Assembly: GCA_964592645.1 (NCBI GenBank)
Contig: CAZQFV010000014.1
Coordinates: forward strand, 28,200-92,199
Source of the DNA: CAZQFV01 sp964592645
Lineage (GTDB): Bacteria > Chloroflexota > Chloroflexia > DTKN01
Length of the DNA stretch: 64,000 bases
Direction of reading: 5' to 3'
Part shown: one piece after another, positions 26,002 to 34,801 of the stretch
Position numbering within the stretch: the stretch's first letter is position 1
Layout: the number at the start of each line of letters is the position of its first letter
Program-made: the position numbers and the translations under genes
Notes under the pieces: generated by a model
Told to the model about the DNA's origin: nothing
Seen by the model: the letters and a program-made list of their open reading frames with translations, nothing else
The model's database searches: none

Positions 26002-27507
26002 CTACTTCCCCCTCCTCGACAAGAGCACATACCCATCGCGCTCCTCCACCACCCGCCAATCCGGCCGGCCGCGCAGCGTCTCCAGGAGCGCGGCCTCCTC
26101 TGCTCCCCGCTCGCTCTGCAGGTCGAGGAGGATATAATCGGCGCGCTCCTCGGGGTGCGCGGCGTAGTAGAAATCGCCTCCCGGCACCAGAAAGATGTCA
26201 CGGCGCACGGGGACCAGGGGCGCCAGCAGGTTGCTCGCCGCCACCGGGACATCGGACGGGATCTGGGCGATCAGCGCCCGCGCCGCCGCCATCCGCGCCG
26301 GGACCCGACCGCCGGCGATCGAGATCAACGGGTTGCGCCAGGCCAGGTTGGCCGCCAAGGAGGCGGCCAGCACCGCCAAGACCGCGATGCGCAGGCGCAG
26401 CGTGCCGTCCAGCCGCCTCCATCCCCGCGGGGCGGGGGGAGCCGCCGAAGGCCGGGCGCGCGCCAGCCATCCCCATGCCAGGATCACCCCGACCATCAGG
26501 AAGGGGGTGACCATACCCTGGTAATGGTGATAGATGTCGAACTGGTTGGGGCGGGTCGAGAACAGATTGAGCGCCAGGAGGGGCAGGGCCGACAGGAGGG
26601 CCGGCAGGCCGAGCAGGGGCAGGAAGAGCAGCGGCGCACCCAACTGGAGGAGGTACCGGAGCTTCTGGGGGGTGAACATGGTCTGCAGCACGACCAGCGG
26701 CCGGGTCAGGGGCGAAAGGAGCACCTCGGTGGGCGTGCTGCCCAGGTGGGCATAGTGCTCCAGGAACATGTACCCCTCCCGCGTGCTCAGCGCCGGCATG
26801 ATCGCCTGGGTCATGGCCAGGTACCAGCCCAGGCCGGCCGCCATCAGGGTCAGCCCATAGTACCACGGCCGGCGCCGCAGCAGGGCATAGACCCCGAGCA
26901 GGAAGACGGCGATCGTCGTGTCCAGGCGGCAGGAGAGGGCCAACAGGATAAAGGGCCACAGCGCCCAGTACTTGCGCCGCTCGATGTAGAGGAAAAGGAA
27001 CCCCAGCCAGGCCATGGCCATGATGCGGAAACGGATCTCGTAGAGGCCGCCGTACTCCACCGGCAGGTAGAGCAGGTAGACGGCGGCGATGGCCAGCCCG
27101 GCGGTCCCGCCCAGGCGGTCCTTGGCCAGCAGGTAGAGGGGCCAGGCCCCCAAGGCCACGATGGCCATCTGCACGACAAAGAGGGTATAGACCGAAGGGA
27201 CCAGGGCATAAAAAGGCGCCAACCAGGCCGCCATGAAGAAGGAATCGGTGCCCAAGAGGCTATTGGTGAAATCGTAGGCGTGTGTCTCCAGAAAGCGGCC
27301 GTGGACCGTGTTCCAGACCGCCTGGTGGATCAGGGCGACATCGTAGCCCATACGCATAAGCTCGTACTTGCGGATGGCGGCCAGGGAAAAGACGACAAAG
27401 AACAGCGCCAGCATAGCCACCAACAGCCGGCCGCTGCGACGCCCCAGCCAGGCCCAGGCCCGGCCCCACGGTGTTTTCTCTGCTTCCTTGGAACCCTGTT
27501 CCGGCAA
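26002..27507 (-). CDS. DUF2079 polytopic membrane protein
   Basis: The protein has 501 residues and about 10 membrane helices. I chose TTG 27507 because GGAGG lies six bases upstream and because the upstream ATG at 27558 falls inside the -35 box of the operon promoter. The pattern near the N-terminus (YDVALIHQAVWNTVHGRFLETH, then GTDSFFMAAWLAPFYAL) is the signature of DUF2079, a family related to membrane glycosyltransferases that use lipid-linked sugars. The C-terminal 100 residues are soluble and probably external. It is the first gene of the surface-polysaccharide operon and may act as a lipid-sugar-dependent transferase (inference). Confidence 0.8.
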   Translation of the reverse strand: MPEQGSKEAEKTPWGRAWAWLGRRSGRLLVAMLALFFVVFSLAAIRKYELMRMGYDVALIHQAVWNTVHGRFLETHAYDFTNSLLGTDSFFMAAWLAPFYALVPSVYTLFVVQMAIVALGAWPLYLLAKDRLGGTAGLAIAAVYLLYLPVEYGGLYEIRFRIMAMAWLGFLFLYIERRKYWALWPFILLALSCRLDTTIAVFLLGVYALLRRRPWYYGLTLMAAGLGWYLAMTQAIMPALSTREGYMFLEHYAHLGSTPTEVLLSPLTRPLVVLQTMFTPQKLRYLLQLGAPLLFLPLLGLPALLSALPLLALNLFSTRPNQFDIYHHYQGMVTPFLMVGVILAWGWLARARPSAAPPAPRGWRRLDGTLRLRIAVLAVLAASLAANLAWRNPLISIAGGRVPARMAAARALIAQIPSDVPVAASNLLAPLVPVRRDIFLVPGGDFYYAAHPEERADYILLDLQSERGAEEAALLETLRGRPDWRVVEERDGYVLLSRRGK

Positions 27508-27533
27508 GACTATCCTCCACACGGTCGGCCTGC

Positions 27534-27562
27534 ATTGTACTATACCCTGTCCCGCCATGCAA
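27534..27562 (-). promoter_or_regulatory. Sigma-70 promoter of the surface-polysaccharide operon
   Basis: The minus strand has TTGCAT (27557-27562), a 17-bp spacer and TACAAT (27534-27539). Start near 27527, so translation should begin at TTG 27507 rather than the upstream ATG. Confidence 0.65.
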
Positions 27563-27580
27563 GGCGAATGCTTTTTACTT

Positions 27581-27610
27581 TTGACACCGCCCCCCCGCCT
27601 ATGCTATAAT
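27581..27610 (+). promoter_or_regulatory. Sigma-70 promoter for the GH57 gene
   Basis: Perfect TTGACA (27581-27586) and perfect TATAAT (27605-27610) with an 18-bp C-rich spacer. It is divergent from the polysaccharide operon promoter, with the two -35 boxes 18 bases apart. Confidence 0.85.
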
Positions 27611-27681
27611 CCGGCCGAGACGACGATCTGGCGCGGATACACATCGGGGTATCCGTATCTTTGTTTTGACCAGGAGTAGGA

Positions 27682-29340
27682 ATGCCCAGCGGGTATCTCG
27701 CTTTCGTGCTGCACTCGCACATCCCCTACATCCGGCAGGCCGGCCCTGCCCCACAAGGCGAAGAAACGCTTTTGGATATCGCCGCCGATACCCATATCCC
27801 GCTCCTCAACGCCCTCTATACCCTGCGCGCCGAGGGGCGCCGCTTTCGCCTCACCATCAGCATCACCCCCATCCTAGCCGAGCAACTGGCCGACGAGGAT
27901 GTCCTCCGGCACCTGGAGGAGCACCTCCTCGATGGGGTCCGGCGCGCCACAGAGGACGTCCGGCGCTTCGAGAAGGACGGAAAAAGGGCCGACGAGGGAT
28001 CGCCGGCCGCCCATATGCTCTACCTGGCCCGCTTCTACCTGGACTGGCACCGCAACCTATTGGGCTCCTTCCGCGAGCGCTTCAAGCGGGACCTGGTCGG
28101 CGCCTATCGCCTGCTGCAGGAAGAGAGGCTGGTCGAGATCATCACCAGCGCGGCCACGCACGCCTATTTGCCCCTGCTGCCCCACGTCTCGGCCATCTAC
28201 GCCCAACTGCGCACCGGGGTCAGCAGCTACCTGCGGCACTTTGGTCGGCTGCCGCGCGGGTTCTGGCTGCCGGAGTGCGGCTACCGCCCAGGGCTGGAAA
28301 GATACCTGGCCGAGCTAAACATCCGCTACACCTTTGTCGACACCCAGGCCATCGAGCGGGGGCACCTGTCGGCCAAGACGCTGGGCGACGTGTTCAGCCC
28401 TTCCCATACGCCGCCCCGGCGCCGCCCTCCCTCGTCGCCGCCCCCAGACGAGAGCCCCGCCGAGCACAGCGTCCTCCACCCCTACCGGGTCCAGCACTCC
28501 AACGTCGCCGTCTACGGGCGCGATGACTCCGTGGGGCGGCACGTCTGGTCCGCCTCGGAAGGCTATCCCGGCGACCTGTCCTACCGCGATTTTCTGCGCC
28601 GCGACGAACGCTCCGGCCTGCGCTACTGGCGCCTCTGCCAGGGCGAGGATGGCGCAGAGCAGCCGGATCTCTACGACCCCTACCGCGCCTTCCACCGCGC
28701 CCAGGAGCATGCCGGCCATTTCATCGAGCTGCTGCGGGGCCGGCTGAAGCGCCACCTGGAGCAGGCCGGCCGGCCGGGCATCGTCGTCGCCGCCTACGAC
28801 ACGGCGCTCTTCGGCCACTGGTGGTTCGAAGGAATCGCCTGGCTGAAAGAGGTCTTGGCGCGCCTGGGAGACGATCCCGACGTGCGCCTGGTCACCGCCG
28901 ATGAGCACCTGCAACTGGCCCCCCCCACCGAAGAGATCGCCCTCCCGGCGAGCTCCTGGGGATGGGGCGGGGTCCATGCCCCTTGGCAGAACCCGGCCAC
29001 GGAAGAGGTGTGGTCGCTCCTGGGCGAGGCCGAGGGGCGGATGGAAACCCTGGTGGCCCGCTTCCCAGACGCCAACGGCCACCGCCTGGAGGTGCTCAAA
29101 CAGGCCGCCCGCGAGATCCTCCTGCTGCAGAGCAGCGAGTGGCCGGCCTGGCTGTCGGACCCGCAGACCGTCTCCTACGCCGCCGAGCGCTTCCACGGGC
29201 ACCTGGAGCGTTTCAACCACCTGGCCCTCCTGGCAGAACACGAGACCCTCTCCGAGCAGGAGCAGCTCTTTCTGCAGGAGTGCCAGCGCCTGGATAACCC
29301 GTTTCTGTACATCGACTATCGCACATTTGCGGCCCAGTAG
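27682..29340 (+). CDS. GH57 1,4-alpha-glucan branching enzyme
   Basis: This enzyme makes alpha-1,6 branches in glycogen-like glucans. It has 552 residues; the ATG follows AGGAG. The GH57 barrel starts with YLAFVLHSHIPYI (HSHIPY motif). The nucleophile is Glu in WLPECGY (about 198) and the acid is Asp in AYDTALFGHWWFEG (about 373), matching GH57 branching enzymes such as the Thermus TT1467 type in position and length. The DUF1957-like helical C-terminus follows, with WPAWLSDPQTVSYA. A proline-rich loop near 245-265 is unusual. The glycogen synthase gene lies about 5.5 kb downstream on the other strand. Confidence 0.88.
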   Translation: MPSGYLAFVLHSHIPYIRQAGPAPQGEETLLDIAADTHIPLLNALYTLRAEGRRFRLTISITPILAEQLADEDVLRHLEEHLLDGVRRATEDVRRFEKDGKRADEGSPAAHMLYLARFYLDWHRNLLGSFRERFKRDLVGAYRLLQEERLVEIITSAATHAYLPLLPHVSAIYAQLRTGVSSYLRHFGRLPRGFWLPECGYRPGLERYLAELNIRYTFVDTQAIERGHLSAKTLGDVFSPSHTPPRRRPPSSPPPDESPAEHSVLHPYRVQHSNVAVYGRDDSVGRHVWSASEGYPGDLSYRDFLRRDERSGLRYWRLCQGEDGAEQPDLYDPYRAFHRAQEHAGHFIELLRGRLKRHLEQAGRPGIVVAAYDTALFGHWWFEGIAWLKEVLARLGDDPDVRLVTADEHLQLAPPTEEIALPASSWGWGGVHAPWQNPATEEVWSLLGEAEGRMETLVARFPDANGHRLEVLKQAAREILLLQSSEWPAWLSDPQTVSYAAERFHGHLERFNHLALLAEHETLSEQEQLFLQECQRLDNPFLYIDYRTFAAQ

Positions 29341-29343
29341 ACC

Positions 29344-31425
29344 ATGCGCGAACGATTGCGAAAAGCCTGCCGTTGGCCACTGGCCGCCCTCCTCCTGGCG
29401 GCCCTTGTCCTGACCATGCTGGCCTACCAGTTCGACACGGCGCACACCGTGGACGTGGGCGACTACTACGACCGCGTCTATGTGAGCGGCTTCCACGACC
29501 GCGAGCCCGCCCCCGACGGCGAGAGCTTTCGCTGGTCCACCGCCGGGGCCACGGTGACCTTCCCCGGCGTCGGCGTCGGCGGGCGCCGGCTCTCCATCCG
29601 CATGCACGGCTGGCGGCCGGAGGGCTGGGCCGCCCCCGAGGTGCGCGTCTCGGTCAACGATCACTACCTCGGATCGGCCGCCGCCGGCAACACCTGGCAG
29701 GAGTACCTCTTCTGGGTCCCTCCCCAGGCCGCAGATGGCGGGACGCTGCGCGTCACGCTGCAGACGGACCCGTTCAGCCCGGCAGAGAGCGGCCTGGGCA
29801 GCGACCCGCGCATGCTCGGCGTCGCCGTGACGCGGGTCCGGCTCCTGCCGCCCGGCGGCGGGGGGATCGCGCCCGCCTGGCCGGCCTGGGGACAGGTGGG
29901 GCTGGCGCTGCTCTTTGTCGCCCTGCTCTACCTGGGGCTGGCGGCCGTGGGCCTGGCGCCCAGGTGGGCGGCCCTGGTCGGCGGGGCCGCCGCCGCGCTG
30001 CTGGCCTTCGCCCTGGCCTGGCATCGCCTCTGGACGACGATCTATACGCCGCGCTTGGCCCTCGTCGCCGGCCTGGGGCTGCTGCTGGTGCTCCTGTCCG
30101 ACCGCCTCCTGCGGCGCTTCCTGGCCTGGGGCCGGATCGAGGCCGCCGAGCGGGAAGTGCGCCTCCTCCTGGCCATCCTCCTGGTCGGGTTCCTCCTGAA
30201 GGCCGGGGGGCTGCTCTACCCCTACAGCATCGCCTGGGACCTGAAGCTGCAGCTCCAGTGGTCCTCCTGGATCTGGGACGGCCGGCTGGCCGAACTGTAC
30301 GGGACACGCTCCCCCCTGCAGGAACGGACCATGCCCCCGGAGTGGCAGAAGCGGCCGCTCATCCCCTATTCGCCCTACTACCACATCACGGCGGCCTCCT
30401 TCTTCCTGCTGCCGTGGCGGCCCTACGATACGGCCAACGTGCTGAACGTTCTCCTGGACGTGACCAAGCCCCTGATGCTCTACTTCATCGCCCGCCGGCT
30501 GGGCCTGGGTCGGCGCGCCGGAATGGGGGCGGCGCTGCTCTGCGCCCTCTTCCCGGCCACCTTCCTGCTGCTGGCCTGGGGCAACGCGCCGACCATGGCC
30601 GGCCTGTGGTGGACATTCGCCGCCATCACCTACTTCGTCGGCGCCTGGGATCGCCTGCGCCGGCCGCGCGCCTGGATCGGGCTGGTCTTCTTCCTCCTCG
30701 GCGCGCTGCTCTTTTACACCGTGTTCGCCGTCTTCACGGCGATCTTTTTCGGCATCCTGCTCGTGGGCCTGGCGCGGCAGCGGCTGGTGGGCCGCCCGGC
30801 CGGCCCGACGGCCCTGGCGCTGGCGGCGGCCATCGCCCTGTCCCTGCTCCTCTACTACGGCCAGTTCATCGGCCCGCTGCTCACCCAGACGCTCCCCACC
30901 CTGCTGGAGGCCGCCCGCCAAGGGGGCACCGGCCTGGGGACGGCGCCGGTTTCGTGGTCAGAGTACTTGCAGTCCAACCTGGAACGCTTCAGCGGGCTGA
31001 ACTATGGGCTGCTGCTGCCCATCCTGCTGGCCCTGGGCAGCCTGCTCACCGGCTGGCGCCACGCCGCGTCTCCCGCCGCCCCCTCTCCCTTGCGACGCTG
31101 GCTCCTCGGTGCCTGGTTCGGCACCGCCCTGCTCTTTTTCCTCGTCGGCTTCCGTGTCGATATGGTGGACAAAGAGGTCTGGTTCGCCATGCCGGCCGTT
31201 GCCCTCGGCGCGGCCGTGACGCTGGATTGGTTCTGGAAGCGCTGGCGGACCGGCCGGGCATTGGCCCTGCTCGTCTACCTCTTCCTGGCCGCGGCCGCGC
31301 TGCTCTCCTGGATCGGCCGGCTGGCCACGATCCGGCAAGACTGGATCGCCGCCGACGCCAAGGTTGTCGGGGAAGTTATCGGCCCTCTGCTCGCCACGGC
31401 CTGGAGGATCATCTCCAGGGCCTAA
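29344..31425 (+). CDS. Large polytopic membrane protein with external N-terminal domain
   Basis: The protein has 693 residues. Helix 1 (about 12-30) is followed by an external domain of about 150 residues with a jelly-roll-like look (VSVNDHYLGSAAAGNTWQEYLFWVPP). From about 180 on there are about 12 membrane helices, with a loop PYSPYYHITAASFFLLPW near 340. The organisation resembles membrane glycosyltransferases of the GT-C class, but I do not see a secure DxD/DE motif. It starts four bases after the branching enzyme stop without its own strong ribosome site, so translation is probably coupled. Confidence 0.65.
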   Translation: MRERLRKACRWPLAALLLAALVLTMLAYQFDTAHTVDVGDYYDRVYVSGFHDREPAPDGESFRWSTAGATVTFPGVGVGGRRLSIRMHGWRPEGWAAPEVRVSVNDHYLGSAAAGNTWQEYLFWVPPQAADGGTLRVTLQTDPFSPAESGLGSDPRMLGVAVTRVRLLPPGGGGIAPAWPAWGQVGLALLFVALLYLGLAAVGLAPRWAALVGGAAAALLAFALAWHRLWTTIYTPRLALVAGLGLLLVLLSDRLLRRFLAWGRIEAAEREVRLLLAILLVGFLLKAGGLLYPYSIAWDLKLQLQWSSWIWDGRLAELYGTRSPLQERTMPPEWQKRPLIPYSPYYHITAASFFLLPWRPYDTANVLNVLLDVTKPLMLYFIARRLGLGRRAGMGAALLCALFPATFLLLAWGNAPTMAGLWWTFAAITYFVGAWDRLRRPRAWIGLVFFLLGALLFYTVFAVFTAIFFGILLVGLARQRLVGRPAGPTALALAAAIALSLLLYYGQFIGPLLTQTLPTLLEAARQGGTGLGTAPVSWSEYLQSNLERFSGLNYGLLLPILLALGSLLTGWRHAASPAAPSPLRRWLLGAWFGTALLFFLVGFRVDMVDKEVWFAMPAVALGAAVTLDWFWKRWRTGRALALLVYLFLAAAALLSWIGRLATIRQDWIAADAKVVGEVIGPLLATAWRIISRA

Positions 31426-31432
31426 CCGTCCG

Positions 31433-31505
31433 AAACCACTCGTCCTTGGGCCTTCGTGTCCTTGTGGTTCCCCCTCGTGTCCTTGGGCCTCCGGGGTTCC
31501 CCCTC
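31433..31505. repeat. Dispersed repeat block between convergent genes
   Basis: Direct units CGTCCTTGGGCCTTCGTGTCC, TTGTGGTTCCCCCTCGTGTCC and TTGGGCCTCCGGGGTTCCCCC fill the gap. It belongs to the family at 5519-5691 and 13203-13322. No gene is seen. Confidence 0.55.
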
Positions 31506-31506
31506 C

Positions 31507-33873
31507 TCAGAACTCCAGGTGTTCTGTACGGGCGATGATCTCGTCCTGCAGCACCTTTCCCAAGTCGCAGAAATAGTCGCTGTAGCCGGCCACGCGCACG
31601 ATCAGGTCGCGGTACTGTTCGGGGTGGGCCTGGGCCGCCCGCAGGGTGGCGGCGTCGACGACGTTGAACTGGATGTGGTGGCCGTCCAGCTTGAAATAGG
31701 TCCGCACCAACTGCACCAGCCGGTCCAGCCCGGCGTCGTCCTGAAGCAGGCCGGGGGTTAGCTTCTGGTTCAGGAGCGTGCCCCCGGTGCGCACCTGGTC
31801 CATCTTGGCCACCGAGCGCACCACGGCCGTCGGCCCGTGGCGGTCGGCCCCCTGCACCGGGGAGACGCCCTCGGAAAGGGGCATGCCGGCCGGCCGGCCG
31901 TCGGGCAGCGCGCCGGTGACCGCGCCGAAATAGACATGCACCGTGGTCGGCAGCAGGTTGATGCGATAGCGGCCGCCCCGGACCGTCGGCCGGCCGTCCA
32001 CCGCCCGGAAAAAGGCCTCGAAGACGTCCCGCATGACGCTGTCGGCATAGTCGTCGTCGTTGCCGTAGCGCGGCGTGCGGTGCAGCAGCCGCCGGCGTAG
32101 CCGCTCCTGCCCGGCAAAGTCGGCATCCAGCGCCGCCAGCAGTTCGTCCATCGTCACATCCCGCTGCTCATAGATATGGTACTTGAGCGCCGCCAGGGAA
32201 TCGGCCATCGTCCCCGGGCCGACGCCCTGGATATAGTTGCTGTTGTAGCGCGCCCCGCCCTCGTGATAGTCGCGCCCGGCGGCGATGCAGTCGTCGATCA
32301 GCAGCGAGAGGAACGGCGCCGGCATATAGCGGGCATAGAGCCGCTCGATCACGTTGTTGCCGCGGATCTTGATGTCGACCCAGTAGTTCAACTGCCGGCA
32401 GAAGGCGGCAAAGAGCTCCTCGAAGGTGGCCCAGCTCCGCGGGTCGCCCGTCTCCAGCCCGATGCGCCGCCCCGTGCGGGGGTCCACCCCGTTGTGCAGC
32501 GTGATCTCCAGCACCTTGGGCATGTTGAAATAGCCGGTGAGGATGTAGGCCTCCTTGCCAAAGGCCCCCACCTCGACACAGCCGCTGGAACCGCCATCGC
32601 GGGCGTCTTCCAGGAGCTTGCCCTGGCGGACCAACTCCTGAACGATCAGGTCGCAGTTAAAGATCGAGGGCTGGCCAAAGCCGGTGCGGATGATCTGGGC
32701 GGCGCGCCTGAGGAAGCGGTCGGGACTCTTTTTGCTCACCTGGATCGAAGAAGACGGCTGTAGCAGGCGCATCTCCTCGATGACATCGAGCAGCAGGTAG
32801 GTGACCTCGTTGACCCCGTCGCCGCCGTCCGGCCGGAGCCCTCCGAGGTTGATCTGGGCAAAGTCGGTGTAGGTGCTGCTCTCGGCCGCCGTGACACCGA
32901 CCTTGGGGGGAGCCGGCTGGTTGTTGAACTTGATCCAAAAGCAGTGCAGCAGCTCCTCGGCCTGCTCGCGGGTCAGGGTGCCCGCGGCGAGGCCCCGTTG
33001 GTAGAACGGGTAGAGGTGCTGGTCCAGCCGGCCGGGGCTAAAGGCGTCCCAGGGGTTCAGCTCGATGGTCACCCCCAGGTGGACGAACCAGTAGTGCTGC
33101 AACGCCTCCCAGAAGTCGCGCGGGGCGTGGGCCGGGACATAGCGGCAGATCTCGGCGATGCGCCGCAGCTCCGCCCGGCGCTGCGGGTCCGGTTCCTGCG
33201 CGGCCAACTCCTCGGCCTTTTCGGCATGGCGCTCGGCGTAGCGGATCAGCGCCTGGGCACAGAGGCGCATGGCCCGCAGCTCCTCCTGCTTGTCGTAGGC
33301 CGCGGGGTCGTTGAAAAAGTCCAGCCCGGCCAGGCTCTCGTCGATGCGGGCCGTAAAATCGAGCATACCCTGGGAATAGATCTTGCCGTCCAGAACGGTG
33401 TGACCGGGAGAACGCTGCTCCATGAACTCGGTGAAAATCCCGGCCTCGTAGGCCGCCCGCCACTCCGGGGTCATTTCGCGGAAGATAATCTCGCGCAGCG
33501 ATTTGCCCTGCCAGAAGGGGATGATCGTCTGCGCATAGAGCCGGCGCGTCTCCTCGCCGACGGCAAAGGGTATCTTTTCCCGCGAATCGAGCACCGCCAG
33601 ATCGTCCAGGCTGTGGCAGCACAGCTCCGGGTAGGTGGGCGCGGCCTTGGGGGCCGGCCCCTTTTCGCCGACGATCAGCTCGCCCTCGCCGATGTAGATG
33701 GCCTTGTGCTCCAGCAGGTATTGGAACAGCATGGCCCGGCGGACCGGCGCCGAGATGGGGCCCAGGTCCTGCCGGTAAAAGGCCGTCACCAGCGCGGCCC
33801 GCTCCGGGGAGAGGGTGGGCCGGGCCTCCAGGCTCTGCCGGCGCAGGCGGGCAACGCGGGAAGTCATGGGCAT
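31507..33873 (-). CDS. hypD: Glycyl radical enzyme, closest to trans-4-hydroxy-L-proline dehydratase (HypD)
   Basis: This 788-residue radical enzyme would remove water from hydroxyproline. ATG 33873 follows AGGAGA at six bases. The thiyl motif is GSSGCVEVGAFGKEAY with Cys 432 and Glu 434. Tyr 448 follows in LTGYFN. The C-terminal glycyl radical loop is RVAGYSDYF with Gly about 763. Family HypD proteins are about 789 residues with Cys 434 and Gly 765, so spacing agrees closely. The stretches IRGNNVIERLYA and GGARYNSNYIQGVG also fit my memory of HypD. Other dehydratase-type glycyl radical enzymes remain possible because substrate residues cannot be checked here. The activase gene is 25 bases upstream. 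No P5C reductase, the usual partner, is nearby. Confidence 0.8.
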   Translation of the reverse strand: MPMTSRVARLRRQSLEARPTLSPERAALVTAFYRQDLGPISAPVRRAMLFQYLLEHKAIYIGEGELIVGEKGPAPKAAPTYPELCCHSLDDLAVLDSREKIPFAVGEETRRLYAQTIIPFWQGKSLREIIFREMTPEWRAAYEAGIFTEFMEQRSPGHTVLDGKIYSQGMLDFTARIDESLAGLDFFNDPAAYDKQEELRAMRLCAQALIRYAERHAEKAEELAAQEPDPQRRAELRRIAEICRYVPAHAPRDFWEALQHYWFVHLGVTIELNPWDAFSPGRLDQHLYPFYQRGLAAGTLTREQAEELLHCFWIKFNNQPAPPKVGVTAAESSTYTDFAQINLGGLRPDGGDGVNEVTYLLLDVIEEMRLLQPSSSIQVSKKSPDRFLRRAAQIIRTGFGQPSIFNCDLIVQELVRQGKLLEDARDGGSSGCVEVGAFGKEAYILTGYFNMPKVLEITLHNGVDPRTGRRIGLETGDPRSWATFEELFAAFCRQLNYWVDIKIRGNNVIERLYARYMPAPFLSLLIDDCIAAGRDYHEGGARYNSNYIQGVGPGTMADSLAALKYHIYEQRDVTMDELLAALDADFAGQERLRRRLLHRTPRYGNDDDYADSVMRDVFEAFFRAVDGRPTVRGGRYRINLLPTTVHVYFGAVTGALPDGRPAGMPLSEGVSPVQGADRHGPTAVVRSVAKMDQVRTGGTLLNQKLTPGLLQDDAGLDRLVQLVRTYFKLDGHHIQFNVVDAATLRAAQAHPEQYRDLIVRVAGYSDYFCDLGKVLQDEIIARTEHLEF

Positions 33874-33898
33874 GGCAAGTCTCCTGTGCTCTATAACC

Positions 33899-34801
33899 TC
33901 ATCCTCCAACGCGAACCTGGAGACCGAACCCCCGGAGCATGCCCGCCACGGCCTCCACCTGCTCCGCCGCCGGCGGACAGATCTCCGGCAGCGTATACTC
34001 CATCGCCAGACGCTCGTACTTCTCCATGCCGGCCCGGTGATAGGGCAGCAGGTCCACCTCGGCGATGCCCAGCTCCACCGCCAGCGCCCCGGTGGCGCGG
34101 ATGTTGGCCTCGTCGTCGTTGACGCCGGGGACCAGCGGCAGGCGCAGGACGATGCGCTGGCCGAGCCCGGCCAGCCGGCGCAGGTTCTCCAGGATCAAGG
34201 CGCTGGAGACGCCGGTGTAGCGGCAGTGCCGCTCCGCGTCGATCAATTTTACATCGTACAGGAACAGCCGGATGTGCTCCCGGACACGGTCCAGCACCTC
34301 CCAGGGCGCCAGGCCGCAGGTATCCAGGGCGGTGTGCAGCCCCCGGGCCCGGCAGTCCCGCGCCAGGGCCTCCAGGAAATCGGGCTGCAGGAGCGGTTCG
34401 CCGCCGGAGAAGGTGACGCCCCCGCCCGACTCGTCGTAAAAGACGGCGTCGCGCTCGACCTCGGCCAGCACCTGCTCCACGGTCATGCGCCGGCCGGCTA
34501 GCTCGCGGGCCTCGGCGTAGCAGGCGTCGGCGCAGGCGCCGCAGTGGACACAGCGCTCGCGGTCGGTGTGCACCGCCCCGTCGCGCAGGGCGATCGCCCC
34601 CTGGGGGCAAGCCGCCAGGCAGTCGCCGCAGCGCAGGCAGCGGTTGGCGCGGTAGACCAGGACCGGCTCCCGGCCGATCCCCTCCGGGTTGTGACACCAG
34701 GCGCAGGCCAGCGGGCAGCCCTTGAAGAACACGGTGGTGCGGATGCCCGGACCGTCGTGGATGGAAAAACGGCGGATGTCGAACACGATGCCCGATGTCA
34801 T
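33899..34801 (-). CDS. Glycyl radical enzyme activating enzyme (radical SAM)
   Basis: This 300-residue activase installs the glycyl radical on the neighbouring enzyme by reductive cleavage of SAM. The radical SAM cluster motif is KGCPLACAWCHNP (CxxxCxxC). It is followed by an inserted two-cluster ferredoxin domain (CLRCGDCLAACP and CVHCGACADACY), as in activases of glycerol and hydroxyproline dehydratases. GGVTFSGGEPLL and later barrel strands (DTCGLA, LRLPLVPGVND) are standard. ATG 34801 overlaps the glgA stop as TGATG without its own ribosome site, so translation depends on glgA. Confidence 0.9.
   Translation of the reverse strand: MTSGIVFDIRRFSIHDGPGIRTTVFFKGCPLACAWCHNPEGIGREPVLVYRANRCLRCGDCLAACPQGAIALRDGAVHTDRERCVHCGACADACYAEARELAGRRMTVEQVLAEVERDAVFYDESGGGVTFSGGEPLLQPDFLEALARDCRARGLHTALDTCGLAPWEVLDRVREHIRLFLYDVKLIDAERHCRYTGVSSALILENLRRLAGLGQRIVLRLPLVPGVNDDEANIRATGALAVELGIAEVDLLPYHRAGMEKYERLAMEYTLPEICPPAAEQVEAVAGMLRGFGLQVRVGG

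Noticed and set aside
26002..27558. ATG at 27558 as start of the DUF2079 protein
   Set aside because: It coincides with the -35 box of the operon promoter. TTG 27507 has a well-spaced GGAGG.
31507..33873. Pyruvate formate-lyase or choline TMA-lyase
   Set aside because: A single Cys in GSSGCVE rather than the PFL Cys-Cys pair, and the length and motif spacing match HypD better than the longer choline lyase.
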